This document shows, piece by piece, positions 7,391 through 13,336 of a stretch of DNA of 13,336 nt (its first letter is position 1; every line of letters starts with the position of its first letter). Made by a program: the position numbers and the translations under genes. The notes below the pieces were generated by a model. The model was not told the origin of the DNA. It searched no databases and saw only the letters and a program-made list of their open reading frames with translations. Origin of the DNA: Caldivirga sp. UBA161 (GTDB lineage Archaea; Thermoproteota; Thermoprotei; Thermoproteales; Thermocladiaceae). The stretch lies in assembly GCF_002506515.1 (NCBI RefSeq), contig NZ_DAXS01000049.1, forward strand, positions 1 to 13,336, read 5' to 3'.

Positions 7391-7797
7391 CTCACATAAC
7401 CCTGATTATTGACTTATTCAAAGGCCTTAGATTTCACTTTAAGGTAATGTTTAATGCCGGTTAAGTCCCCATACCGCTGCATTCTTCAAAGTAGCTTTGC
7501 AAAAATCTTAAATTCAATAAAGCATGAATTAAACATAGCTTCAAGGCCTGCATTAATAATTAACCCCACTAGGTTATTAAGCATCAATATGCTTTCCCGG
7601 GATTCCATAGGTTTGGCTAAGCTGGTTCCTACCAGCAGGAGGCAGGAGATTGCCGCCATTCAGCACCGCCTCCACTATTAATGCAAAGTTTTAATGTACG
7701 TTATAAATCAGGTAAGTATCTATGGGATTAATATGTGTAATAGCTATAGGTGCATTGAATTGGTGCCCTTACTGTAATGTTAGGGTAATAGTAGTAA
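7391..7797. other. Long intergenic region with hairpins and small opposing ORFs
   Basis: No convincing gene is seen here. On the plus strand a 75-residue ORF (7454-7681) is open; on the minus strand a 57-residue ORF (7659-7486, with hydrophobic stretches) and a GTG-started 32-residue ORF (7675-7577) overlap it. None resembles a family I know. There are several hairpins: AAGCAT/ATGCTT (7579-7594), GCTGGT/ACCAGC (7621-7636) and GGAGGC/GCCTCC (7638-7674). A TATA-like TTATAAAT (7701-7708) lies about 27 bases from the minus GTG at 7675 and about 28 bases before a 14-codon plus ORF at 7733. The GC-rich part (7616-7676) stands out from its surroundings and may be a small RNA or a degraded gene. Confidence 0.4.
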
Positions 7798-7824
7798 AAT
7801 ATTAATACTCCCTTATAGGGTATT
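7798..7824 (+). promoter_or_regulatory. Promoter and near-palindrome before the secretion ATPase gene
   Basis: An A/T-rich box (AATATTAAT, 7798-7806) is centred about 32 bases before the ATG at 7834. It overlaps an imperfect inverted repeat, AATACTCCCT (7804-7813), TAT, AGGGTATT (7817-7824), which pairs throughout except for two extra bases in the left arm. This could be an operator at the start site. Confidence 0.4.
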
Positions 7825-7833
7825 AGATGCAGT

Positions 7834-9393
7834 ATGTCTAGTATTAGCTTGGGTTTTGAGAGAATGATTGATATTAAGGGGCAGTATAGGTTGATTGAAA
7901 GATACCCAGTTAATGAACCATACGCCTACGTTAACATAATGGAGAATACTGAGACTGGTTCGATAATGTATTATGTTGATGAGGTTACCTTAACCACAAG
8001 TGAGAAGAGGGTTTACGGTAATTTACTGAGGGTAATAATGAGTGAATTACCCCCACCTGAGAAGATAGGTGATACTAATTCCATCAGGCAGTTCCTAGCT
8101 AATAAGGTTAGGGAGCTTATACGTAAGTACAGGAGGTACCTTAAACTATCTCCCAGTTCTCAATCAACGTTAGCCTACTACCTTGAACGTGATTTATTGG
8201 GTTTTGGCCCAATTGACCCCCTCATGAGGGATGAGAATATTGAGGATATTTCGGCTGATGGAGTTGGGAAACCGATATATGTTTATCATAAGGACTATGA
8301 AAGCATACCAACTAACATAGTGCCCCTTAGTGATGAGGCTATTGATGACTTAGTTGTTAAGCTGATACACATGGCTGATAGGCATGTATCAGTAGCAACA
8401 CCGATAGTTGATGCCCAGCTTCCAGATGGTTCAAGGATTGCAGTAACCTATAGGCGTGAAGTCTCACCCAGCGGCTCAACATTCACAATAAGGAAGTTTA
8501 GGTCAAGCCCATTCACATTCACTGAACTGGTCACTAATGGTATGATTAGTCCTGAAATAGCTGGCTACTTCTGGACAATGATGGATTACCATAAGTCATT
8601 CATGGTAATAGGAGTTACTGGTGCTGGTAAGACAACGTTCCTAAACGCAATGGCAACCTTCATTAGGCCTAACATGAAGATAATAACTGTTGAGGAGGTA
8701 CCTGAAATTAAATTACCCCACCAGAATTGGATTAGGCTTGTCCCAAGGCTCTCCTTCGGCCCCCAGAAGACCTCTGAAATAACCATGTTTGACCTAGTTA
8801 AGGCAACCCTAAGGATGAGGCCTGACTACCTAATAGTGGGTGAGGTTAGGGGTGAGGAGGCTTATGTACTTTTCCAGGCAGTTTCCACAGGCCACGGTGG
8901 CATATCCACTATGCATGCTGAGAACTTTGATGCAGCCAGGAACAGGTTAATGAGCCCACCAATGAATATACCCGCAGCCTACATACCCTCAATGAACATT
9001 TTCGTAATGATTAGGAGAATAAGGATGATTAAGGATGGCCGCGAAAGGGTTGTGAGGAGGGTTGTTGAAATAGGGGAACCCGTACTGGATAATGGTGATA
9101 TTAAGTTCATAACAGTATTTAAGTGGAATCCAGCACTTGATAAGCATGAATCATACCTTGATAAAAGCATGTTAGTTAGGGATATTGCGGAGGAGAGGGG
9201 TGTTAAGCCAAGTGATGTCATTGAGGATATTAGGATTAGGGCATCCATAGTTAGGTGGATGATTGACAACGGTATTAAGGAGTTCGATAAGGTGGCAAGG
9301 ATGGTGGAGCTATACTACAATAGGCCTGAGCAGGTTTTATCAATGGTTAAGGAGAAAATAACCACACAGCCCATTGCTCCAACTCAGCGTTAA
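7834..9393 (+). CDS. Type II/IV secretion (archaeal pilus-type) ATPase, GspE/VirB11 family
   Basis: This 519-residue protein is a hexameric secretion ATPase of the archaeal GspE/FlaI/VirB11 type, which drives pilus or archaellum assembly from the cytoplasmic side. An N-terminal domain of about 115 residues precedes the conserved GFGPIDPLMRDENIEDIS (123-140). Walker A is GVTGAGKTT (260-268), the Asp-box-like stretch TVEEVPEIKLPHQNW is at 285-299, Walker B is YLIVGEVRGEEA (332-343), and the His box is STGHGGISTMHAEN (351-364). In the Asp box, the usual E-D is E-E. A C-terminal extension of about 100 residues follows. The membrane partner (TadC/FlaJ type) and pilins are not adjacent on this side, so whether it serves a pilus or an archaellum is undecided. 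The start is the ATG after an in-frame-closed false ATG at 7827. Confidence 0.9.
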   Translation: MSSISLGFERMIDIKGQYRLIERYPVNEPYAYVNIMENTETGSIMYYVDEVTLTTSEKRVYGNLLRVIMSELPPPEKIGDTNSIRQFLANKVRELIRKYRRYLKLSPSSQSTLAYYLERDLLGFGPIDPLMRDENIEDISADGVGKPIYVYHKDYESIPTNIVPLSDEAIDDLVVKLIHMADRHVSVATPIVDAQLPDGSRIAVTYRREVSPSGSTFTIRKFRSSPFTFTELVTNGMISPEIAGYFWTMMDYHKSFMVIGVTGAGKTTFLNAMATFIRPNMKIITVEEVPEIKLPHQNWIRLVPRLSFGPQKTSEITMFDLVKATLRMRPDYLIVGEVRGEEAYVLFQAVSTGHGGISTMHAENFDAARNRLMSPPMNIPAAYIPSMNIFVMIRRIRMIKDGRERVVRRVVEIGEPVLDNGDIKFITVFKWNPALDKHESYLDKSMLVRDIAEERGVKPSDVIEDIRIRASIVRWMIDNGIKEFDKVARMVELYYNRPEQVLSMVKEKITTQPIAPTQR

Positions 9394-9403
9394 GTTTAAA
9401 ATC
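9394..9403 (+). promoter_or_regulatory. TATA box of guaAa
   Basis: GTTTAAAATC lies directly after the stop of the secretion ATPase gene and is centred about 30 bases before the ATG at 9428. It gives guaAa its own promoter and decides the start against a TTG at 9374. Confidence 0.6.
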
Positions 9404-9427
9404 CTAATTGATGTTATTAGTGTTAAA

Positions 9428-9994
9428 ATGAATGTAATAGGTGTTGTTAATTTTGGCGGCCAATATAATCACTTGATTAAACGTAGACTAGAGGACCTGG
9501 GCTTCCAAGCCAAACTCATTAACCCCAATGAACCACTGCATTCACTTTCAAGGGAATTCAACTGCCTAATAATCAGTGGCGGATCATGGAATATCCCAAT
9601 TGATATACCCAAGTTAGGTAACGCACCTAAATACGTCCTAGAATTCCCAGGACCAATTTTAGGCATATGCCTGGGGCATCAATTAATTGCATATGAATTT
9701 GGCGGCATGCTAGGTAATAAAACACCTGAATTTGGGGGTGTTAGGGTACGTATTGATGATGAGGATACGATACTAAGGGGTGTGGGGGCAGAGTTCACTG
9801 CCTGGGAGAGTCATAATGTAAGTGTTGATAAGGAGCCGGATGGCTTCATGGTGCTTGCCCATAGCGACTTAGTTAGGGTTCAAGCCATGGCTAATCCAAG
9901 GATAGGTAGGTATAGTGTTCAATTCCACCCTGAGGTTAAGCACACTGAGTTTGGTGGCGTTATCTTAAGGAATTTCGCCGAGTTATGCTCCTAA
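9428..9994 (+). CDS. guaAa: GMP synthase, glutamine amidotransferase subunit A
   Basis: This 188-residue class I glutamine amidotransferase releases ammonia from glutamine and passes it to the ATP-pyrophosphatase subunit GuaAb, which turns XMP into GMP. It has the nucleophile motif GICLGHQL (C81), the oxyanion-region ISGGSW (49-54) and the catalytic His-Glu pair QFHPEV (H167, E169). The length equals that of other archaeal separate GuaAa proteins (about 188). I use the ATG at 9428 rather than the TTG at 9374, because the shorter form begins with the typical MNVIGVVNFGGQYNHL and is preceded by a TATA box. The guaAb gene follows after 99 bases, on the same strand but with its own promoter. Confidence 0.95.
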   Translation: MNVIGVVNFGGQYNHLIKRRLEDLGFQAKLINPNEPLHSLSREFNCLIISGGSWNIPIDIPKLGNAPKYVLEFPGPILGICLGHQLIAYEFGGMLGNKTPEFGGVRVRIDDEDTILRGVGAEFTAWESHNVSVDKEPDGFMVLAHSDLVRVQAMANPRIGRYSVQFHPEVKHTEFGGVILRNFAELCS

Positions 9995-10019
9995 ATTAAG
10001 TTCCTTGATTCATTATGTT

Positions 10020-10035
10020 ATTTATTTGAATAAAT
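10020..10035 (+). repeat. A/T palindrome after guaAa
   Basis: ATTTATT, TG, AATAAAT is a perfect 7-base inverted repeat, located 26 bases beyond the guaAa stop. It may mark the end of the guaAa transcript, but pure A/T palindromes are common in such DNA. Confidence 0.25.
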
Positions 10036-10064
10036 TAATAAAATACCGCACATTTTAACGTAAT

Positions 10065-10073
10065 GTTTAAATC
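10065..10073 (+). promoter_or_regulatory. TATA box of guaAb
   Basis: GTTTAAATC is centred about 25 bases before the ATG at 10094, so guaAb is expected to be transcribed from its own leaderless promoter rather than only by read-through from guaAa. Confidence 0.6.
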
Positions 10074-10093
10074 ACAGTAGGCAAAGTAGGCTT

Positions 10094-11227
10094 ATGTTCA
10101 CCCCTGAGGATTTCATAAGAACCATTACAAGGGAGATAAGTAAACTAGGCGTGAATTGCGCCGTTGCTGCCGTGAGTGGTGGTGTGGATAGTACCACTAG
10201 CGCCATGGTTACTAAGTTAGCCCTTGGTGATAGGTTAATTCCAGTACTCTTTGATACAGGATTCCTGAGGCTTAATGAAACCAGTGAAATAATCAGTAGT
10301 TTAACTGGATTACTACCGATTAGGCTTATTGATGTTAAGGATGAGTTCTATAGGGCTATGATTAACTTAACTGATGCCGAGGAGAAGAGGCTTACGTTTA
10401 GGGACGTATTCTATAATACCTTATCAAGGGTGGTTAAGGATAATGGCTGTGATTGGGTTGTCCAGGGGACAATAGCCCCTGATTGGATTGAGACTACAGG
10501 TGGTATAAAGACTCAACATAATGTGCTTGCTCAATTAGGTATTGAGACGGATAAGGTTTATGGTTTCAAACTACTGGAGCCCCTAAAGGATCTTTATAAG
10601 GACCAAGTAAGGGTACTTGCAAGATACCTCAAGATACCCAGTGCAATAACTGAGAGGCAGCCATTCCCAGGTCCTGGCTTAAGTATAAGGGCTGTGGGTA
10701 GGTTAACCATGGAGAAGCTTGAGGTCACCAGGTGGTCGACTAGGATTGTTGAGGAGGAGCTTAGTGGTTTAGGTTTAAGTCAATGGTTTGCAGCTGCCTG
10801 GGAGGATGATAGGGTTATTGATGAGGAGCTGAGTAGCATGGTTAAGGAAATGGATAATAACCTAGCAGTTGACGTATTCGGCATTAAGGGTACTGGCGTT
10901 AAGGGTGATTCAAGGGAATACGGTAGGGTAGTATTGGTTAGGGGTAGGTTAAGTAATTGGAGTAATGCCTTTAACCTATATAATAGGTTAACCTACGGCA
11001 CCAATGTAACTCATGTGATTTATGAACTAGCCAGAAGAAGACCCAGCGGTGGATACTTCGTTGCAATAAGGGCAGTGGTAACTGACGACTATATGACGGC
11101 TAATGTACCTATGCTCAATGAATCATTACTGAGGAGCGTGGCTGAGAGGCTGATGGAGAATGAATTGATTAATGCCGTGGGTATTGATGTAACCCCTAAA
11201 CCACCAGCTACAATAGAATTTGAGTGA
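10094..11227 (+). CDS. guaAb: GMP synthase, ATP-pyrophosphatase subunit B
   Basis: GuaAb adenylates XMP and aminates it with ammonia from GuaAa to give GMP. The PP-loop is SGGVDSTT (28-35). Further family landmarks are VQGTIAPDWIE (123-133), IKTQHNV (138-144), PLKDLYKDQVR (163-173), ERQPFPGPGLSIRAVG (187-202) and the C-terminal KPPATIEFE. At 377 residues it is about 70 longer than the approximately 308-residue archaeal proteins I know. The extra sequence lies in the C-terminal dimerisation domain, roughly residues 235-258 and 280-322, while the flanking IKGTGVKGDSREYG and DDYMTANVP still fit the family. The reading frame is unbroken and ends in the standard tail, so these look like genuine insertions rather than damage. 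The start follows its own TATA box. Confidence 0.95.
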   Translation: MFTPEDFIRTITREISKLGVNCAVAAVSGGVDSTTSAMVTKLALGDRLIPVLFDTGFLRLNETSEIISSLTGLLPIRLIDVKDEFYRAMINLTDAEEKRLTFRDVFYNTLSRVVKDNGCDWVVQGTIAPDWIETTGGIKTQHNVLAQLGIETDKVYGFKLLEPLKDLYKDQVRVLARYLKIPSAITERQPFPGPGLSIRAVGRLTMEKLEVTRWSTRIVEEELSGLGLSQWFAAAWEDDRVIDEELSSMVKEMDNNLAVDVFGIKGTGVKGDSREYGRVVLVRGRLSNWSNAFNLYNRLTYGTNVTHVIYELARRRPSGGYFVAIRAVVTDDYMTANVPMLNESLLRSVAERLMENELINAVGIDVTPKPPATIEFE

Positions 11228-11279
11228 ATAAGTGAATAAGAGCCTATGTTTAATACTTAATTTAAGTTAATCACTATTT

Positions 11280-11539
11280 TAAGTGCATTGATTTATGCTA
11301 CCAGGGGAGTATTATCACTCAGCAGCGAATCATACTTGCCTCACTAATCAGGGTAGCCCCCGCCATTTATGGTATTCTAGGTAATTTAGGGACTAGGAGC
11401 TGGGGTGAGGCGAGCCTAAATGGTATATGAGCTTCAACCTGCGTTGAAACCAGAAGCAATACCTAAGTAAATTATGCCAACCCAGTGAGGGCAGAATGCT
11501 CATCAACGACAAGGAGCCATCAGCCTATCAATGCACTTA
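11280..11539. repeat. 13-bp inverted repeat pair enclosing about 260 bp
   Basis: TAAGTGCATTGAT at 11280-11292 recurs exactly in reverse complement at 11527-11539. The match stops sharply at both sides. A 13-base inverted match is unlikely by chance over such a short span, so this may be a miniature inverted-repeat element, though the flanks show no duplicated target. Confidence 0.4.
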
Positions 11540-11599
11540 GTTATGGTTAGCTTATCAGTATTCTGTAGGGTGCACGGTTTTAAGTAATTTAGAAATTAA

Positions 11600-11629
11600 C
11601 TTAAACAATATATTGCCTTAACATATTGT
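11600..11629 (+). promoter_or_regulatory. Promoter and inverted repeat at the decayed ATPase copy
   Basis: A TATA-like TTAAAC lies about 27 bases before the old start codon at 11630. Between them ACAATAT (11605-11611) and ATATTGT (11623-11629) form a perfect 7-base inverted repeat with an 11-base spacer, ending exactly at the start codon. It looks like a preserved promoter with an operator and may still transcribe the intact gene downstream. Confidence 0.4.
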
Positions 11630-12005
11630 GTAAGGAAAGTTAAGTTGAGGCTTATTGATAATGTTGAAGTGAAGTTTGTTTATAGGGAATTAACTCTGTG
11701 AGTAAATAACAGGCAATAAGCTATGTCTTGAAGAGGCATGGATACTAACTGATGAGAAACCATCAATGCTGGTAGAATTATACGAAGCCAATTAGGGGAA
11801 ATAAGGATTATTGAACTAAGAATAATATGCAGTCAAGGATATTCTACGAAACAGAAGGCTTCATAACATACTTCCTGTTCAAGGGGGATTCATGGTTTTA
11901 AATTGAGCCTGTAAAAATACTGAGTTAGGGATTGGTAGATATGTGGCATGGCAAGGTCCACTACATAGGAAAGCTATAAGAGAAGTACTGATGGGCATTA
12001 GATAG
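11630..12005 (+). pseudogene. Decayed tandem copy of the Arch_ATPase-family gene
   Basis: Three pieces align, in order, with the intact ATPase that follows. Codons 1-23 (VRKVKLRLIDNVEVKFVYR..., 11630-11698) match residues 1-23, with about 10 of 23 identical. At 11709-11792 GNKLCLEEAWILTDEKPSML... matches residues 202-229, about 15 of 28 identical. At 11922-12002 ELGIGRYVAWQGPLHR... matches residues 311-336, about 14 of 24 identical. The start codon is now GTA, a TGA follows at 11699, a TAG replaces a conserved tryptophan at 11793, and the Walker region (about 180 codons) is deleted. The final TAG shares its G with the GTG of the next gene, so the two once formed a tight tandem pair. It cannot make a working ATPase. 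Confidence 0.85.
11974..11980 (+). promoter_or_regulatory. Possible TATA box of the intact ATPase gene
   Basis: CTATAAG is centred about 28 bases before the GTG at 12005, inside the pseudogene. It could give the intact gene a leaderless start of its own, independent of the old upstream promoter. Confidence 0.35.
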
Positions 12006-13033
12006 TGAGGAGAATTAAGTTAAGCCTTGCAAGGGATTTAAAGGTTGATTTTGTAGATAGGGATTTGGCTCTTAGGCGCGTTGAGGAGTGGAGTGAGAAA
12101 AGTACTTATCCTGTTCAAGTAATTTATGGACCTGAGGGCTGTGGTAAAACAGCATGGTTGAGGCAGTCTGTTGAATTATTAAGGGAATTAGGTTTTGATG
12201 TGATTTACCTTAATCCCATTGAAAGAATTTTCCTAACTGAGGTTGGTATTGAGGATGTAAGGAGGAGGCTTAATGAAGTGCTTCATGAGGCCACTGATGA
12301 GGCTTGGGTTAAGGCTACATGGCTGCTTATTGACTTAGCTAGATCATTAATTAAGGCTGGTAGGAGGAGAGTAGCCATAATAGTTGATGACGTATTCTCA
12401 GCAATAGGATTAAGCAAGGCAGCCATGTATGTTAAAGGCATGTTAGGGCTAATAGAATACCCGCCAAGGGATTATGATGTAATAATCACTGTAGCCGCAA
12501 CCAGTGAAGGTTTGTCTAGGCGTGAGATTGGTAGGCATAGGTGGGCTGACTTAATGCCCATGTGGAATATGAGTAAGGAAGGCTTCAAGCAACTCTACAA
12601 CCAAATACCAGGCAATAAACTACCATTCGAGGAAGCATGGAGGCTAACTGGGGGAAACCCCTTAATTTTAGGTGAATTTTATAAGGCTGGGTGGAACATT
12701 GGTACTGTTGTGGGTAAGATAATTGATAACAAGAGGATTGAGGCCTTCATAGCTTCCCTCTCAACTGAGGAGAGGCATTGGCTTGAAGATGCTGTAAATG
12801 ATCCAGATACACTTCTTACTAGGGAGAGGATGCAATTGATGGATAGGTTAGTTGAGCTTAACCTACTTATTGATGTTATACCTGAGAGGGACTCCTATCT
12901 ATGGATTGATCACCCACCATTAAGGAAGGATTTAGGACTAGGTATTGGTGAACATAATGCCTGGCAAACACCATTACATAGGGAGGCTGTGAAAAGAGTA
13001 TTAGAGAGGTTTAACCGATCTTCCCCACCCTGA
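12005..13033 (+). CDS. Arch_ATPase-family (STAND-like) P-loop ATPase
   Basis: This 342-residue protein resembles archaeal ATPases of the PF01637/COG1672 type, whose roles are mostly unknown. Walker A is GPEGCGKT (42-49), Walker B is RVAIIVDDVF (122-131), and a sensor-like strand ITVAATSEG (161-169) follows, with an arginine-rich SRREIGRHRW (171-180) after it. The C-terminal half has the EEAWRLTGGNPLIL (209-222) motif common in this family, and a helical, possibly winged-helix, region. The GTG start is supported because the decayed upstream copy aligns from the same codon. The last residues (NRSSPP, from 337) fall in a hairpin that looks like a mobile-element end, while the decayed copy ends earlier, so the natural C-terminus may have been replaced. 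No signal peptide or membrane helix. Family likely, function unknown. Confidence 0.8.
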   Translation: MRRIKLSLARDLKVDFVDRDLALRRVEEWSEKSTYPVQVIYGPEGCGKTAWLRQSVELLRELGFDVIYLNPIERIFLTEVGIEDVRRRLNEVLHEATDEAWVKATWLLIDLARSLIKAGRRRVAIIVDDVFSAIGLSKAAMYVKGMLGLIEYPPRDYDVIITVAATSEGLSRREIGRHRWADLMPMWNMSKEGFKQLYNQIPGNKLPFEEAWRLTGGNPLILGEFYKAGWNIGTVVGKIIDNKRIEAFIASLSTEERHWLEDAVNDPDTLLTRERMQLMDRLVELNLLIDVIPERDSYLWIDHPPLRKDLGLGIGEHNAWQTPLHREAVKRVLERFNRSSPP

Positions 13034-13104
13034 AGGGCGATGGTTCCCTGAGATCTTGGGGTTATAACGTACTTAAATTCTCGCCTTTTAAGGCGGGGTA
13101 CGTT
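13013..13104. mobile_element. Hairpin-rich segment resembling an IS200/IS605 end (relic or miniature element)
   Basis: First hairpin: AACC-G-ATC (13013-13020) pairs with GATGGTT (13039-13045) around an inner CCC/GGG stem (13028-13037). On the minus strand the centre reads GCCCTTCAGGGTGGGGA, the form of many archaeal IS605-family right ends as I remember them. Second hairpin: CGCCTT (13082-13087) with AAGGCG (13090-13095), wrapped by AACGTAC (13066-13072) and GTACGTT (13098-13104). Two subterminal hairpins about 50 bases apart fit a solo end or a small palindrome-associated element. No transposase gene is present, and the family assignment is recall only. Confidence 0.4.
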
Positions 13105-13260
13105 GGTTTTTAACCTGTTTTTACTGGGGCTGGGAGCCAGCCTGATGGCTTGCGGAACCTCATTCACTATCCCTTAAGGCTATGCGCTGTAATGGTGTTC
13201 CAAGGGGCAAGGTGAGGCAAGGAAGCAGGATGCCTCTAAGCCAGTTTAGGGTGGGTTTTA
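13105..13260 (+). other. Possible structured RNA or insertion-element 3' remnant
   Basis: This stretch has no ORF but dense pairing. GGTT/AACC (13104-13114) is a tiny hairpin; AGCC/GGCT pairs lie around 13135-13150; GGAACCTCATT pairs with AATGGTGTTCC over about ten of eleven positions, enclosing a CCTTAAGG palindrome; GAGGCA and TGCCTC close an 11-base loop (13214-13236). The string gtgaggcaaggaagc resembles the 3' end of IS605 tnpB genes, where guide RNAs of TnpB (omega RNA) arise, but no tnpB is adjacent. It may be a noncoding RNA, a solo relic of that kind, or decayed sequence. Confidence 0.3.
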
Positions 13261-13297
13261 ATCTTCAATGTGGGATATTGTTGGAGTTAGTGTGGTG

Positions 13298-13334
13298 AGC
13301 CTAATAGGCAATGAGTCATGCATTGCCCTAGGCT
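13298..13334. repeat. Long inverted repeat at the window edge
   Basis: AGCCTAATAGGCAATG (13298-13313) pairs with CATTGCCCTAGGCT (13321-13334) around a 7-base loop, leaving only a small bulge and one mismatch. It could be a terminator or an element end. A 22-codon frame (13268-13336) crosses it and ends at the last base, but has no other support. Confidence 0.45.
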
Positions 13335-13336
13335 AA

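Larger units (their letters stand above)
11228..11629. other. Gene-free region with possible insertion-sequence remains
   Basis: No intact ORF is found. A perfect 13-base inverted pair (TAAGTGCATTGAT, 11280-11292, and its complement at 11527-11539) encloses about 260 bases. Within it, plus-strand frames give scraps such as VAPAIYGILGNLG and ELQPALKPEAIPK, and the stretch gtgagggcagaatgctc followed by a GCTC/GAGC stem. These remind me of the C-terminal tail and 3' end of archaeal IS605-family tnpB genes, but this is recall, not a comparison. No target-site duplication is visible outside the repeat. The last 30 bases form the promoter of the pseudogene that follows. Confidence 0.35.

Noticed and set aside
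7454..7681. 75-residue plus-strand ORF
   Set aside because: No family resemblance, start not at a leaderless distance from a TATA box, several codons rare in the neighbouring genes, and it overlaps hairpins and opposing ORFs. Kept only as part of the intergenic description.
108..7762. A 14-base direct match, GGTGCATTGAATTG, at 108-121 and 7749-7762
   Set aside because: One match of this length is expected about by chance in 13 kb, there is no further similarity beside it, and no third copy with regular spacing, so it is not a CRISPR repeat or regulatory motif I can support.
8586..9269. Minus-strand ORFs opposite the secretion ATPase gene
   Set aside because: Antisense shadows lying over the conserved Walker and His-box coding region.
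11853..11866. ACAGAAGGCTTC, similar to a conserved RNase P RNA motif
   Set aside because: It lies in the degraded ATPase copy, and the other conserved parts of RNase P RNA are not found around it.
13125..13165. tRNA-like 5' part: GGGGCTG, then an AGCC/GGCT D-arm-like stem and a CAT in a loop-like position
   Set aside because: The anticodon stem does not pair, the D-loop lacks the GG pair and closing A, and no T-arm or matching acceptor 3' strand is found. A split-tRNA fragment was considered because such genes occur in this group, but the evidence is too weak.
12910..13167. 85-residue minus-strand ORF across the end of the ATPase gene
   Set aside because: It overlaps the intact ATPase and consists largely of hairpin DNA. 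Part of it (QGTIALQGGEDR) may reflect the end of a TnpB-like frame, but no zinc-finger or catalytic motif is present.
13268..13336. 22-codon ORF ending at the last base of the window
   Set aside because: Very short, TATA-like run only about ten bases upstream, and half of it is the inverted repeat.

Overview
The window looks like chromosomal DNA of a hyperthermophilic crenarchaeon, most likely a Thermoproteales member of the Caldivirga/Vulcanisaeta type (inference from gene content and style, not from a search). The signs are an archaeal TATA-binding protein, a GMP synthase split into two genes (guaAa and guaAb), an archaeal secretion ATPase, an Arch_ATPase-family protein, heavy use of AGG for arginine, and TATA-like boxes about 25-30 bases before start codons with almost no leader (leaderless transcripts).

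Layout. 1-214: T-rich upstream segment and a promoter. 215-586: small membrane protein (+), convergent with an ABC exporter pair on the minus strand (ATPase, then overlapping permease; 591-2268). 2362-3135: CinA/MoCF-type protein (+), whose stop overlaps the stop of an Nramp-related metal transporter (minus, 3132-4406). 4462-5697: minus-strand pair of tbp and an abutting unknown gene with a cysteine cluster. The tbp promoter carries a perfect 13-bp inverted repeat. 5798-7357: flippase-like membrane protein (minus). 7358-7833: a long intergenic region with hairpins, promoter-like boxes and small opposing ORFs of doubtful status. 7834-9393: secretion ATPase (+). 9428-11227: guaAa and guaAb, each with its own TATA box. 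11228-11629: gene-free segment with a 13-bp inverted repeat and possible insertion-sequence remains. 11630-12005: a clearly decayed copy of the ATPase gene that follows it in tandem (12005-13033). 13013-13336: strongly hairpin-forming DNA that reads like an IS200/IS605 end and/or a structured RNA.

Functionally the left two thirds is housekeeping: transport, general transcription, purine synthesis, surface assembly. GuaAa would deliver ammonia to GuaAb to make GMP from XMP. The right end (11.2-13.3 kb) is the dynamic part: tandem duplication of an Arch_ATPase gene, decay of the upstream copy, and possible insertion-element debris on both sides. I did not find a CRISPR array, an intact tRNA or rRNA, or an intact transposase. 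The best candidates for something new are the symmetric tbp promoter, the cysteine-cluster protein tied to tbp, the structured DNA at 13.0-13.3 kb, and the unusual GuaAb dimerisation domain.
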